Notes: a model not told the origin generated them from the sequence alone. DNA of 64,000 nucleotides from Hymenobacter lapidarius (GCF_001816145.1 NZ_MDZB01000095.1:1-64000), one strand, 5' to 3'; shown: positions 54,027-63,401, numbered from the stretch's first letter. Translations and numbers: made by a program.

Positions 54027-56195
54027 ATGTTAGCTTCCCTTTCCTGGGCAGTCCTGATTATCATCGGTCTGTTTCTACTTGGTTTCCTGGCGGTTGTGGC
54101 CCGGATGTATAAAAAAGCCGTGCAAGGCGAAGCCTTATTGCGCACTGGCATGGGCGACGCCAAAGTGTCGTTTTCCGGCATCATCGTAGTGCCTATCCTC
54201 CACATGCTGGAGGTGATGGACATCAAGCTGAAAACCATTGTTATTTCCCGGGCCGGGGCCGAAGGCTTGGTGTGTAAGGACAACATGCGCGCCGACGTGA
54301 AGGTCAACTTCTTTATTCGGGTGAACAAGACCCACGAGGACGTGGTGAACGTGGCCCAGAGCATCGGCGCCCACCGCGCCTCCGACCCCGTAGCGCTGGA
54401 AGGCCTATTCGACGCCAAGTTTTCGGAAGCTCTGAAAACCGTGGGCAAGCACTTCGATTTCATTGAGCTCTACAACTCCCGCGAGCAGTTCAAGCAGGAA
54501 ATCCTGCGCATCATCGGCACCGATTTGAACGGCTACGTGCTCGACGACTGCGCCATCGATTACCTGGAGCAAACCCCGCTGCACGCCCTCAACCAGGATA
54601 ATATTCTGGATGCGGAAGGCATCAAGAAAATCATTGCCCTGACGTCGGAGCAGAAAATCCAGTCCAACCAGCTGCAGCGCGACCAGCAGAAAACCATCAA
54701 GAAGCAGGACGTGGAGGCGCAGGAAACCATCCTGCAGCTCGAAAAGCAGCTGGCCGAAACCCAGGAAAAACAGTACCGCGAAATTGCCAACATCAAGTCG
54801 CGCGAGGCCGCCGAAACCGAGAAGGTGCGCCAGGAAGAACGCCAGAAAAGCGAGAAAGCCCGCATTATGGCCGACGAGGAAATCAAGGTTTCGGAGCAGA
54901 ACCGCGACCGTCAAATTCTGGTGGCCGAGCGCAACAAGCAGCGCACCGACGCCATCGAAACCGAGCGCGTGGAGCAGGCCCGCGCCCTGGAAGTGAACGA
55001 GCGGGAGCGCATCGTAGCCCTGGCTCAGATTGAGAAGGAAAAGGCGCTGGAAGAAGAGCGCAAGAACATTCAGGGCATTATCCGCGAGCGGATTACGGTG
55101 GAAAAAGCCACGGTAATTGAGGAAGAGCGAATCAAGGATACCCGCGCCCAGGCCCAGGCCGACCGCGAAAAGATGGTGGCCGTGACCAAGGCCCGCCAGG
55201 AAACGGAACAGAACACCATTACGCTGGTGGGCAACGCCGACATGGAGAAGCAGGCCGCCGAATTCCGGGCCAAGCAGTCGCTGATTGACGCCGAGGCCGA
55301 GAAAGCGTCAGCTGAGCACCGCTCACAGGCCATTCGCATTCTGGCCGAAGCGGAGGCCAGCAAAGCCAGCGCCGTGGGCCTGGCCGAAGCCCAGGTGATG
55401 CAAGCCAAAGCCGCCGCCCGCCAGAAGGAAGGCGAGTCGGAGGCCAACGTGATGCAGCTCACCGCCACTGCCGAAGCGCAGTCCATTCAGGTACGCGCCA
55501 CAGCCCAGGCCGAAGCCGACGAAAAGCTGGGCGTGGTAGCCGCCAAGGTGAACCTGGAAAAAGGCCTGGCCGAAGCCAGCGTCATCGAAGCCAAAGCCGA
55601 TGCTGACCAGAAGAAAGGGTTGGCCGAAGTAACTGTGAACGAGCAGCGCTTTGCGGTGGAAGCCAAGGGCATCGAAGCCAAGGCCGACGCCATGAAGAAG
55701 CTCGACGGCGTGGGCAAAGACCACGAAGAATTCAAGCTGCGACTCGACAAGGACAAGGCCGTGGAACTGGCCCAAATCAACATCCAAAAGGACATTGCCA
55801 GCGCCCAGGCCGGCGTTATTTCGGAAGCACTGAAGTCGGCCAAAATCGACATCGTGGGCGGCGAAACCATGTTCTTCGACCAGATTATCGGCGCCATTAC
55901 CAAAGGCAAAATGATAGACCGCGCCGTGCACAACTCCGAAGTGCTGGGCACGGTGAAAGACGCCTTCTTCGGCCACGAGGGTAACGGCGGCGACTTCAAA
56001 ACCAACCTGCGCCGCTTCGTGGACCAGTTTGGGCTGAGCTCCGACGACATGAAGACCCTGAGCATTTCGGCCCTGCTGCTGCAAATGATGAACAAGGCCG
56101 GCGATGACACCACGCGCAGCACCATTGCGCAGCTCACGAGCACGGCGGCGGCGCTGGGGATTGGGGATAAGCCGGTGAAGACGTTGCAGCTGTAG
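54027..56195 (+). CDS. Flotillin-family (SPFH) membrane scaffold protein
   Basis: 722 residues. N-terminal membrane helix 7-26 (AVLIIIGLFLLGFLAVVA), SPFH/band-7 domain (about 32-200, GIIVVPILHMLEVMDIKLKTIVISRAGAEGLVCKDNMRADV), then a very long coiled coil (about 210-600) of repeated AEAxA/AQAxA segments, and a globular C-terminal part (FFDQIIGAITKGKMIDRAVHNSEV). It is longer than YqiK of E. coli. It should form inner-membrane microdomain scaffolds with the upstream YqiJ-like protein. It ends one base before the left terminal repeat of the DUF559 element. Confidence 0.93.
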   Translation: MLASLSWAVLIIIGLFLLGFLAVVARMYKKAVQGEALLRTGMGDAKVSFSGIIVVPILHMLEVMDIKLKTIVISRAGAEGLVCKDNMRADVKVNFFIRVNKTHEDVVNVAQSIGAHRASDPVALEGLFDAKFSEALKTVGKHFDFIELYNSREQFKQEILRIIGTDLNGYVLDDCAIDYLEQTPLHALNQDNILDAEGIKKIIALTSEQKIQSNQLQRDQQKTIKKQDVEAQETILQLEKQLAETQEKQYREIANIKSREAAETEKVRQEERQKSEKARIMADEEIKVSEQNRDRQILVAERNKQRTDAIETERVEQARALEVNERERIVALAQIEKEKALEEERKNIQGIIRERITVEKATVIEEERIKDTRAQAQADREKMVAVTKARQETEQNTITLVGNADMEKQAAEFRAKQSLIDAEAEKASAEHRSQAIRILAEAEASKASAVGLAEAQVMQAKAAARQKEGESEANVMQLTATAEAQSIQVRATAQAEADEKLGVVAAKVNLEKGLAEASVIEAKADADQKKGLAEVTVNEQRFAVEAKGIEAKADAMKKLDGVGKDHEEFKLRLDKDKAVELAQINIQKDIASAQAGVISEALKSAKIDIVGGETMFFDQIIGAITKGKMIDRAVHNSEVLGTVKDAFFGHEGNGGDFKTNLRRFVDQFGLSSDDMKTLSISALLLQMMNKAGDDTTRSTIAQLTSTAAALGIGDKPVKTLQL

Positions 56196-56196
56196 G

Positions 56197-56249
56197 ACCC
56201 CATCCCCCGGCCCCTTCCCCTCCGGGGGAAGGGGAGCCACGGCGGCGCT
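56197..56249. repeat. Left terminal inverted repeat
   Basis: Begins ACCCCATCCCCCGGCCCCTT, then a CCCCTTCCCC/GGGGAAGGGG hairpin, and ends GAGCCACGGCGGCGCT. It pairs with 56822-56874 over 53 bp with one mismatch. Its first 42 bp also pair with 56328-56369. Confidence 0.95.
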
Positions 56250-56327
56250 AGGGGCTGTGATATATGGTGTCATTTACAATAGCGTAGGCAGAATGAACCC
56301 CGGCGAAGAACCAGAAGAGAGTCGTCA

Positions 56328-56369
56328 GGCTCCCCTTCTCCCGGAGGGGAAGGGGCCGGGGGATGGGGT
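56328..56369. repeat. Internal copy of the repeat arm
   Basis: GGCTCCCCTTCTCCCGGAGG continuing to GGATGGGGT; complements the left terminal repeat. It is preceded by GTCGTCA as at the pbpC and AAA-internal copies. Confidence 0.93.
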
Positions 56370-56406
56370 GAACGGGGATGAGGCGAACTCGCCCCACCCC
56401 TTCGGC

Positions 56407-56796
56407 ATGTACACCACCGACGCCAGGCGCTGGAAAACATCCCTGAAAGACTACGCCCGGCACAACCGCAAGAACCCCACTCCGGCCGAAAACCACCTGT
56501 GGCAGGAGTTACGCGGCAACAAGCTGGGCGCCCCGTTCCGCCGCCAGCACGCCATCGAATCCTTTATCGTTGATTTCGTGTGCTTGGCCGCCTGGCTCAT
56601 CATCGAGGTTGACGGCAGCATTCACGGCGATGAAAGCCAAGCCGAATACGACGGCGGCCGCACCCACGAATTGCAGGAATGCGGTTTCCTGGTTCTTCGC
56701 TTCACCAATGAGGCAGTGCTTTACGATACCGCCAACGTGCTAAAGAAAATTGCCGAGCACCTAACTGCGCTCTACCCAAATTATGAGTCCAAGTAG
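56407..56796 (+). CDS. DUF559 endonuclease-like protein
   Basis: 129 residues from ATG 56407. Longer in-frame starts (GTG 56257, ATG 56293) would translate the internal repeat and are less likely. The Vsr-like fold of DUF559 is clear: NPTPAENHLWQELRGNKL, FRRQH (44-48), the active-site Asp D56 in FIVDFVC, E67-V-D-G in IIEVDGSIH, then YDGGRTHELQECGFLVLRF. These residues match the PD-(D/E)XK-like nuclease core. Its last 14 bases overlap the start of the AAA gene. It is the only gene in the repeat-bounded element, so a role in moving the repeats is suggested. Confidence 0.88.
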   Translation: MYTTDARRWKTSLKDYARHNRKNPTPAENHLWQELRGNKLGAPFRRQHAIESFIVDFVCLAAWLIIEVDGSIHGDESQAEYDGGRTHELQECGFLVLRFTNEAVLYDTANVLKKIAEHLTALYPNYESK

Positions 56797-59700
56797 CACT
56801 TCCACCAAGAATAAGGAAAGCAGCGCCGCCGTGGCTCCCCATCCCCCGGAGGGGAAGGGGCCGGGGGATGGGGTCAAGCTAGAAGGCGGCACCTACGAAA
56901 TCCTGCGCAACCGGCTGCAAAAAAGCGGCTCGGACCTGCGCACGCGCCTCGAAGCGCTGAACGCAGGCCGCAAAACCGTTTTCGGGGCCATCGACACCAA
57001 GCTGATTGGCACCGGCCGCATCAGCACCGAAAACAATTGCGTGCCGTGGGACATGGTGCCGGTGGGCCGCAATTTCCTGTTCGGCTACAACGTCGTTATC
57101 GGCCTAAAAACCGAGGTGGAATTATCGGATGTTTTTGGGGCCTATTCCTATGCCGGTCACGAGTTTCATCCGCTGCCGCTGGAGCTAATTTCGAACGCGC
57201 AATTCGCGGAGGAATTTCGTAACTTATACAAGTATTATAAGAACACGCAATTCGTAAAATTTTCGGTGCTCGGCAGCCATTTATTCATGGTATTTCGGGT
57301 GGGGAAAAGCGCGAGCGACATCAAGACGTTTAAGTGGCTGTTGCAGGGCGATACGCTCACGTACATCGACAACCGCAGTGACCACGAATACGGGTTTCCG
57401 CCGCAGCACGAGTTTACCTGGAAGCGCACTACGCGCGATATGCAGCGCAGCGGCAAACACCCGCATATTAGCATTGAGGACAAGGTTTTTGTGGAAACCA
57501 TCCACGGCGACCTCACCATTAAGATTGAAAACAACACGGCCAACGGGCGCGGAATCTACTCCGAGCCGGTGGCCGACAAAGACCAGACGCTCGACGATTC
57601 CGAGATTTATTACGCCGTCGTTGGCAATATTATTCTGCTGAAAGTCCGGCCGTATCAGGAGCAGGATTACCGGTATTTTCTTTACAATGCCAAGCTACAA
57701 ACTGCCCAGCGGATGGATGCGTTGGCGGAGGCCTGCGTGCTGCTACCGGACAACCAGGGGCTAATTTTTCCGCACGGATTTTACCTGCAAACCGGCGAGG
57801 GAAAGCTGTTTGAAAAAGAGCTGCGCGACATGCTTTTTGAGAAGCGAATTGTGTCGCCCAACGGGGAGGATTTTCTGTACGTTTTTTACAACAAGGACAA
57901 CGGCGCGTACCTGCTGCTGTCGTATAATATCATCGCGCAACGGGTCGATAATCCCATCAGCTGCCACGGCTACGCGCTGTTTGAAAACGGCGAGCTGTGC
58001 TACTTCCGCAAGGACGACGAGCCCAAGAAGCACCACGCGGTGCAAATCTGGCAGACGCCCTACGTGGGCCCCGATTTTGAGCTGCCAGTAACCTCCGACT
58101 CCTACCTATACAAGCTCGGCAACAAGGAAATTGTGCGGGCCATGGCCGAGGCGCAGGAAGTGCTGACGCTGCTGGCCAAAGACGACAGCTACGCCGGCCT
58201 CTACCTCGACCTGATTCGCCTGACCACAACCCTCAGCGACACCTACCACTGGCTCAGCGAGCCGGCGGCTCAGGCGTTGAACGAACCGCTGCGCGACATT
58301 CAGCAGGCGGCCAACGCCGCGGTGGATGAGTTCGACAAAGTGCTGAGCATTCGCAAAAGCACGGGTGCCGAAACCCAGCGCGTGCTGGCCAAAGCCGACG
58401 AGCTGACCGGCCGCATCCGGCGCACCACGGCCACCGACGTGAACGAGTACGTGCAGCTGCTGGCGGAGCTGCGCGGCGTGCGCGGCGAGGTCATTTCCCT
58501 CAAAGAGCTGCGCTACGTGGAGCTGCCCACGGTGGAGAAAGCCGCCGCCGAGCTGGAGCAAACCAGTAAGGACGTGGCCGCCCAAACGGTGGAATTCCTG
58601 CTGAAGGACGACGCGCTGAAGCCGTACGCGGTACGCGTACAGGCCATTGCCGAGGCCATTGAAAAGGTGCAGAAAGTGGCCGAAGCCAACGAGCAGGAAA
58701 AGCAGGCTAACGCGGTATCCGGAGAGCTGGAGCTGCTGATTGAAGTGGTGAGCAACCTGCCGATGGAGGACCCGACGCAGACCACGCGCATCATCGACAA
58801 CATCTCGACGATTTACGCCAGCTTCAACCAGATTCGGGCGGCGCTGAAGCGGCGGCGGCAGGCCCTGGCCGGCACCGAGGCGCAGGCCGAATTCACGGCC
58901 CAAATCAAGCTCCTCGACCAGGCGCTGGTGAACTACCTGGACCTGTGCGACGCGCCCGCCAAGTGCGACGAGTACAGCACCAAGCTCATGGTGCAGCTGG
59001 AAGAGCTGGAGGGAAAATTCCCGGAATTCGACCAGTTCCTAAACCAGCTGGCGGGCAAGCGCGAGGAAGTTTCGGAGGCCTTCGAGTCGCGCAAAGTGAG
59101 CTTGGTGGAAGCCCGCAACCAGCGCGCCTCGGCCCTACTGCAATCGGCGGAGCGCATTCTGAAAGCGGTGCAAAACCGTTTAGGGCGTTTTGAGACGGTG
59201 GCCGATATCAACGGGTATTTTGCCTCCGATATGCTGGTGGAAAAGGTGCGCCAGACCGTGCAGCATCTGCTCAGCCTCGGCGACCCGGTGAAGGCCGACG
59301 ACATTCAGAGCCGCCTCAAAACGGTGAAGGAGGACGCCGTGCGCCAGCTCAAGGACCGCGCCGAGCTATTTACCGACGGCGGGCAGGCTCTCAAATTCGG
59401 CCCTTACGCCTTCACCGTGAACACCCAGCCGCTGGAGCTGACCGTGGTGCTGCGCGACGGCGACCTGCACTACCACCTCACGGGCACCAATTTCTTCCAG
59501 AAAATAACCGACCCCGCCGTGCTGGCCGCCCGCCCCGTGTGGGACCAAACGGTGGTATCGGAAAACGCCGATGTGTACCGCGCCGAGTACCTGGCCTGGC
59601 TCATTCTGCAAGCCGCCCAGCACCCCGCGCCCGCCCACGACGGCCTGCCCGCCGTGCTCTCGCTGGCTGAGCTTTCGCACCTCACCGTGGCCGAGCTGAC

Positions 59701-61855
59701 GGCCTACGTACAGCAATTCATGGCCCCGCGCTACGCCGAGGGCTACCTCAAAGGCGTGCACGACCACGACGCGGCCCTGCTGCTCGAAGCCTTGGTGCGC
59801 CTCACCCGCACCGCTGATTTACTACGCTACACCGCCACAGCCCGCGCGGCGGCGGCGCTTTACTGGCAGCGGTTTGCGGGGCGCAAGCGCAAGGCCGCCT
59901 GGCAGCATCAGCTGCAAGGCATCGGCGTGCTACTCCAGGTATTTCCCGATTCGCAGGAATTTGAGGCGCTGAAAGCAGAACTGCAGCTGGCAATGGAGGA
60001 GTTTGCCGCCGGTACCGGCTTGTTTGCCGTGGCAGAAGTGGCGGAAGCCGGCGACTACTTATTCCACGAGCTGACCCGCGGCGACACCTTCGTTATCTCG
60101 CCCGAAGCGGCAGATTTGTTGCAGCAGTTGCAGCAGTCGCTGAAGGAGCGCAACGCCACGGCGCAATACGAGGCCTCGGTAGCCGCACTGGTTGACCAGC
60201 CGGCCGCGCAGTTCCAACTGTTGCGGCAGTGGGTGCGGGCGGCGCAACCCGCGCACCCCATCCCCCGGCCCCTTCCCCTCCGGGAGAAGGGGAGCCTGAC
60301 GACACCTGAACAGACGTCGGAAGAACAGATGTTGGACAATGCCTCCTCAGCTCCCCTTCTCCCAGAGGGGAAGGGGCCGGGGGATGGGGTCAACGAGTGC
60401 GCAACCCTCCTTCTAACCGCCACTTTCGACCTCGCCCGCATCATCCGCACGCCGCTGCGCGAAACCCTGACGGGTTTGCAAGGCTCCCACGCCCGCATCC
60501 AGGAGCGGAATTACCAGTTGAATTTCCCCGAGTTCCGGCGCCGGCTGCACCACTACACGCACGCGGTGGTGCCGCTTTTTGAAGCCTTCGGTACGCTGAA
60601 AAAGGAGCTGGTGGCGCGCTTCAGCGAGGAGCTGCGGCTGAGTGAGTTCCGGCCGCGGGTGCTGTCGTCGTTTGTGCGGAATAAGCTTATTGATGAGGTA
60701 TATCTGCCGCTTATTGGAGCCAATTTGGCCAAGCAAATAGGCACGGCGGGGGCTGACAAGCGCACCGACCTCATGGGCCTGCTGCTGCTGGTGTCGCCGC
60801 CTGGTTACGGCAAAACCACACTCATGGAATACGTGGCCAACCGGCTAGGCCTGATTTTCATGAAAATCAACGGCCCCGCCATCGGCCACGCCGTGACCAG
60901 CGTGGACCCCGCGCAGGCCCCTAACTCTGGGGCTCGCGAAGAGCTGCTGAAGCTGAATCTGGCCTTCGAGATGGGCGACAACGTGATGATTTATCTCGAT
61001 GATATTCAGCACTGCAACCCGGAGTTTCTGCAGAAATTCATCTCGCTCTGCGACGCCCAGCGCAAGATTGAGGGCGTGTACCAGGGCCGCGCCCGCACCT
61101 ACGATTTCCGGGGGCGCAAAGTGGCCGTGGTGATGGCCGGCAACCCCTACACCGAATCAGGCGAGCAGTTCCGCATCCCCGACATGCTGGCCAACCGGGC
61201 CGATATTTACAACCTCGGCGATATCATCGGCGACACGGCCAATGCGTTTCTGCTCAGCTATGTGGAGAACTCGCTGGTGGCCAATCCCGTCCTCAACCGC
61301 CTCGCCGCCAAAAGCCAAGCCGACGTGTACCCGCTGATAAAACTGGCCGAAACCGGCGACAGCACCGGCCTCACCTTCGAAGCCAACCACTCGCCCGAGG
61401 AAATCAACGAGTACGTGGCCGTGCTGCAGAAGCTGCTGCGCATCCGCGACGTGGTGGCGCGGGTAAACGAGGAGTATATCCGCTCGGCGGCCCAGGCCAA
61501 CGAATACCGCACCGAGCCGCCCTTCAAGCTGCAGGGCTCCTACCGCAACATGGCCAAGCTGGCTGAAAAGGTGCGCCCCGTGATGAACGACGAGGAAGTG
61601 CGCGCCCTCCTTGCCACCCACTACGACAACGAAGCCCAGACCCTTACCAGCGGCACCGAATCCAACCTGCTCAAGCTGCGCGAGCTGCTCGGCTGGCTCC
61701 AACCCACCGAAACCACGCGCTGGACCGACATCAAAGCCACGTTCACCCGCAACCTGCGCACCAGCAGCGGCGGCCAGCTGCAGAGCGTGCTTACGCAACT
61801 GGAAAATATTTCCAGTGGGCTGGGCGGCATTCGGCAGGTACTGGAGAAAGAATAG
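56783..61855 (+). CDS. Giant AAA ATPase with DUF3686 region (DNA-repair-ATPase type)
   Basis: 1690 residues. A DUF3686-like beta-rich region at about 33-460 (LEGGTYEILRNRLQKSGSDL, GRISTENNCVPWDMVPVG) is followed by a long helical region (about 460-1150). The AAA domain has Walker A SPPGYGKTT (K1344), Walker B VMIYLDDIQH (D1406, D1407) and sensor-type VAVVMAGNPYTESG. The ATP-dependent task is unknown; linkage to PspA and flotillin suggests membrane remodelling rather than DNA repair. Oddities: residues 14-31 are encoded by the right repeat of the DUF559 element, and 1158-1203 by another repeat pair. No other ATG fits before residue 90. Confidence 0.9.
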   Translation: MSPSSTSTKNKESSAAVAPHPPEGKGPGDGVKLEGGTYEILRNRLQKSGSDLRTRLEALNAGRKTVFGAIDTKLIGTGRISTENNCVPWDMVPVGRNFLFGYNVVIGLKTEVELSDVFGAYSYAGHEFHPLPLELISNAQFAEEFRNLYKYYKNTQFVKFSVLGSHLFMVFRVGKSASDIKTFKWLLQGDTLTYIDNRSDHEYGFPPQHEFTWKRTTRDMQRSGKHPHISIEDKVFVETIHGDLTIKIENNTANGRGIYSEPVADKDQTLDDSEIYYAVVGNIILLKVRPYQEQDYRYFLYNAKLQTAQRMDALAEACVLLPDNQGLIFPHGFYLQTGEGKLFEKELRDMLFEKRIVSPNGEDFLYVFYNKDNGAYLLLSYNIIAQRVDNPISCHGYALFENGELCYFRKDDEPKKHHAVQIWQTPYVGPDFELPVTSDSYLYKLGNKEIVRAMAEAQEVLTLLAKDDSYAGLYLDLIRLTTTLSDTYHWLSEPAAQALNEPLRDIQQAANAAVDEFDKVLSIRKSTGAETQRVLAKADELTGRIRRTTATDVNEYVQLLAELRGVRGEVISLKELRYVELPTVEKAAAELEQTSKDVAAQTVEFLLKDDALKPYAVRVQAIAEAIEKVQKVAEANEQEKQANAVSGELELLIEVVSNLPMEDPTQTTRIIDNISTIYASFNQIRAALKRRRQALAGTEAQAEFTAQIKLLDQALVNYLDLCDAPAKCDEYSTKLMVQLEELEGKFPEFDQFLNQLAGKREEVSEAFESRKVSLVEARNQRASALLQSAERILKAVQNRLGRFETVADINGYFASDMLVEKVRQTVQHLLSLGDPVKADDIQSRLKTVKEDAVRQLKDRAELFTDGGQALKFGPYAFTVNTQPLELTVVLRDGDLHYHLTGTNFFQKITDPAVLAARPVWDQTVVSENADVYRAEYLAWLILQAAQHPAPAHDGLPAVLSLAELSHLTVAELTAYVQQFMAPRYAEGYLKGVHDHDAALLLEALVRLTRTADLLRYTATARAAAALYWQRFAGRKRKAAWQHQLQGIGVLLQVFPDSQEFEALKAELQLAMEEFAAGTGLFAVAEVAEAGDYLFHELTRGDTFVISPEAADLLQQLQQSLKERNATAQYEASVAALVDQPAAQFQLLRQWVRAAQPAHPIPRPLPLREKGSLTTPEQTSEEQMLDNASSAPLLPEGKGPGDGVNECATLLLTATFDLARIIRTPLRETLTGLQGSHARIQERNYQLNFPEFRRRLHHYTHAVVPLFEAFGTLKKELVARFSEELRLSEFRPRVLSSFVRNKLIDEVYLPLIGANLAKQIGTAGADKRTDLMGLLLLVSPPGYGKTTLMEYVANRLGLIFMKINGPAIGHAVTSVDPAQAPNSGAREELLKLNLAFEMGDNVMIYLDDIQHCNPEFLQKFISLCDAQRKIEGVYQGRARTYDFRGRKVAVVMAGNPYTESGEQFRIPDMLANRADIYNLGDIIGDTANAFLLSYVENSLVANPVLNRLAAKSQADVYPLIKLAETGDSTGLTFEANHSPEEINEYVAVLQKLLRIRDVVARVNEEYIRSAAQANEYRTEPPFKLQGSYRNMAKLAEKVRPVMNDEEVRALLATHYDNEAQTLTSGTESNLLKLRELLGWLQPTETTRWTDIKATFTRNLRTSSGGQLQSVLTQLENISSGLGGIRQVLEKE
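56822..56874. repeat. Right terminal inverted repeat, translated in the AAA gene
   Basis: AGCGCCGCCGTGGCTCCCC...GGGGGATGGGGT. It is read in frame as AAVAPHPPEGKGPGDGV, residues 14-31 of the AAA protein. Confidence 0.95.
60255..60390. repeat. Inverted repeat inserted in frame inside the AAA gene
   Basis: Arms 60255-60296 and 60349-60390 (ACCCCATCCCCCGGCCCCTT and its complement, few mismatches) around a 52-bp loop. It is translated as HPIPRPLPLREKGSL...APLLPEGKGPGDGV. It lies in the linker before the AAA domain. Confidence 0.93.
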
Positions 61856-62012
61856 TATAGAGGCTTGCAGCTTTTGCAGCTGGCAAAACCGGTCTTTTCA
61901 CTACGAAATCGTAGCGAACCGAACATGAGGGTTTCAGACCCGAACCTGCTACTCGCGTATCATTGGGCTCCGGAAGCCCGGTCACAGCTATTACTTAACG
62001 CCCCCAAAACAC

Positions 62013-63245
62013 ATGACCAAAATCAAAGTAGCCAACCCCGTAGTGGAGCTCGATGGCGACGAAATGACGCGCATCATCTGGAAATTCATTAAAGACAAGC
62101 TCATTACGCCCTATTTGGAGCTGGACATCAAGTACTACGACCTCGGGATTGAGTACCGCGACGAAACCAACGACCAGGTGACCATCGACGCCGCCAACGC
62201 CATTAAGCAGTACGGCGTGGGCATTAAGTGCGCCACCATCACGCCCGACGAGGAGCGGGTGAAGGAGTTCAACCTCAAGCAGATGTGGAAGTCGCCCAAC
62301 GGCACCATCCGCAATATTCTGGACGGCACCGTTTTCCGCGAGCCCATTGTGATGAGCAACGTACCCCGGCTGGTGCCCAACTGGACCGCGCCCATCTGCA
62401 TCGGCCGCCACGCCTTCGGCGACCAGTACAAGGCCACCGATTTCGTGACCAAGGGCAAGGGCAAGCTCACCATCACCTTCCAGCCCGAGAATGGTGGCGA
62501 AACGCAGTCGTTTGAGGTGTTCAACTTCAAGAGCGATGGCGTGGCCTTGGCCATGTACAACACCGACGAGAGCATCCGCGGCTTTGCGCACGCCTGCTTC
62601 AACCAGGCACTGAGCAAAGGCTGGCCGCTGTACCTGAGCACGAAGAACACCATCCTGAAAAAGTACGATGGCCGTTTTAAGGACATCTTTCAGGAGATTT
62701 ACGAGCAGGACTACACCACCAAGTTCCAGGAAGCCGGAATCACCTACGAGCACCGGCTGATTGACGACATGGTGGCTTCGGCCCTGAAATGGCACGGCAA
62801 CTTCGTGTGGGCCTGCAAAAACTACGACGGCGACGTGCAGAGCGACACCGTGGCCCAGGGCTTTGGCTCGCTGGGCCTGATGACCTCGGTGCTGGTAACC
62901 CCCGACGGCGGCACCATGGAAGCCGAAGCCGCCCACGGCACCGTGACGCGCCACTTCCGCGACCACCAGAAGGGCAAGCCCACCAGCACCAACCCCATTG
63001 CCAGCATTTTCGCCTGGACGCGCGGGCTGGAATTCCGCGGCAAGCTCGACAGCAACCAGCCGCTGATTGACTTCTGCCAGGCGCTGGAAGCCGTGTGCAT
63101 CGAAACCGTGGAAAGCGGCAAGATGACCAAGGACCTGGCCGTCTGCATCCACGGCAACAAGGTGGAGCACGGCCGCGACTACCTCTACACCGAGGAGTTT
63201 CTGGAAGCCCTCGATGAGAATCTGAAGAAGAAGCTGGGCGCCTAA
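62013..63245 (+). CDS. icd: NADP-dependent isocitrate dehydrogenase (eukaryotic-type, IDH subfamily II)
   Basis: TCA-cycle enzyme, 410 residues. [20 protein letters not shown] at the start, [20 protein letters not shown], the active-site Lys/Asp region with [30 protein letters not shown], and the NADP loop [31 protein letters not shown]. The sequence resembles the cytosolic eukaryotic type rather than E. coli Icd. Between 61856 and 62012 I see only a small GGGCTCCGGAAGCCC hairpin. It is followed by a repeat of the GTCATGCTGAGC family. Confidence 0.96.
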   Translation: MTKIKVANPVVELDGDEMTRIIWKFIKDKLITPYLELDIKYYDLGIEYRDETNDQVTIDAANAIKQYGVGIKCATITPDEERVKEFNLKQMWKSPNGTIRNILDGTVFREPIVMSNVPRLVPNWTAPICIGRHAFGDQYKATDFVTKGKGKLTITFQPENGGETQSFEVFNFKSDGVALAMYNTDESIRGFAHACFNQALSKGWPLYLSTKNTILKKYDGRFKDIFQEIYEQDYTTKFQEAGITYEHRLIDDMVASALKWHGNFVWACKNYDGDVQSDTVAQGFGSLGLMTSVLVTPDGGTMEAEAAHGTVTRHFRDHQKGKPTSTNPIASIFAWTRGLEFRGKLDSNQPLIDFCQALEAVCIETVESGKMTKDLAVCIHGNKVEHGRDYLYTEEFLEALDENLKKKLGA

Positions 63246-63265
63246 GCAAACGTGTTTTTTTTAAG

Positions 63266-63358
63266 AACGTCATGCTGAGCTTGCCGAAGCATCTCTACCG
63301 CGCCAGTAATTCATTTACTACTGCGGTAGAGATGCTTCGGCAAGCTCAGCATGACGTT
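63266..63358. repeat. GTCATGCTGAGC-family inverted repeat, copy 3
   Basis: Perfect 36-bp arms (63266-63301 and 63323-63358), arm sequence as in copy 1 (GAGCTTGCCGAAG); the loop differs. It is located between the converging icd and App1-like genes. Confidence 0.95.
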
Positions 63359-63401
63359 TTATTTTGTCCGGTTACCTCTGCACGAGTACCTAAGCCTAGC
63401 C

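Larger units (their letters stand above)
56197..56874. mobile_element. Putative DUF559 endonuclease element with 53-bp terminal inverted repeats
   Basis: A 678-bp unit bounded by 56197-56249 and 56822-56874. These are inverted copies identical except one base (T/A). It encloses the DUF559 gene and one more internal half-copy of the repeat (56328-56369). It lies exactly between the flotillin stop and the AAA gene, which are adjacent partners in related clusters (recalled, not searched). No clear target duplication is visible. Naming it a mobile element is inference from its structure. Confidence 0.6.

Noticed and set aside
56257..56406. Longer start (GTG 56257 or ATG 56293) of the DUF559 gene
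   Set aside because: It would translate a repeat arm; the domain and normal length begin at ATG 56407.
60242..60407. 9-bp direct repeat GCGCAACCC on both sides of the AAA-internal palindrome, looking like a target-site duplication
   Set aside because: The spacing is 157 bp, not a multiple of three; joining the two copies gives an early stop, so simple excision does not rebuild the gene. It may be chance or the site has changed since insertion.
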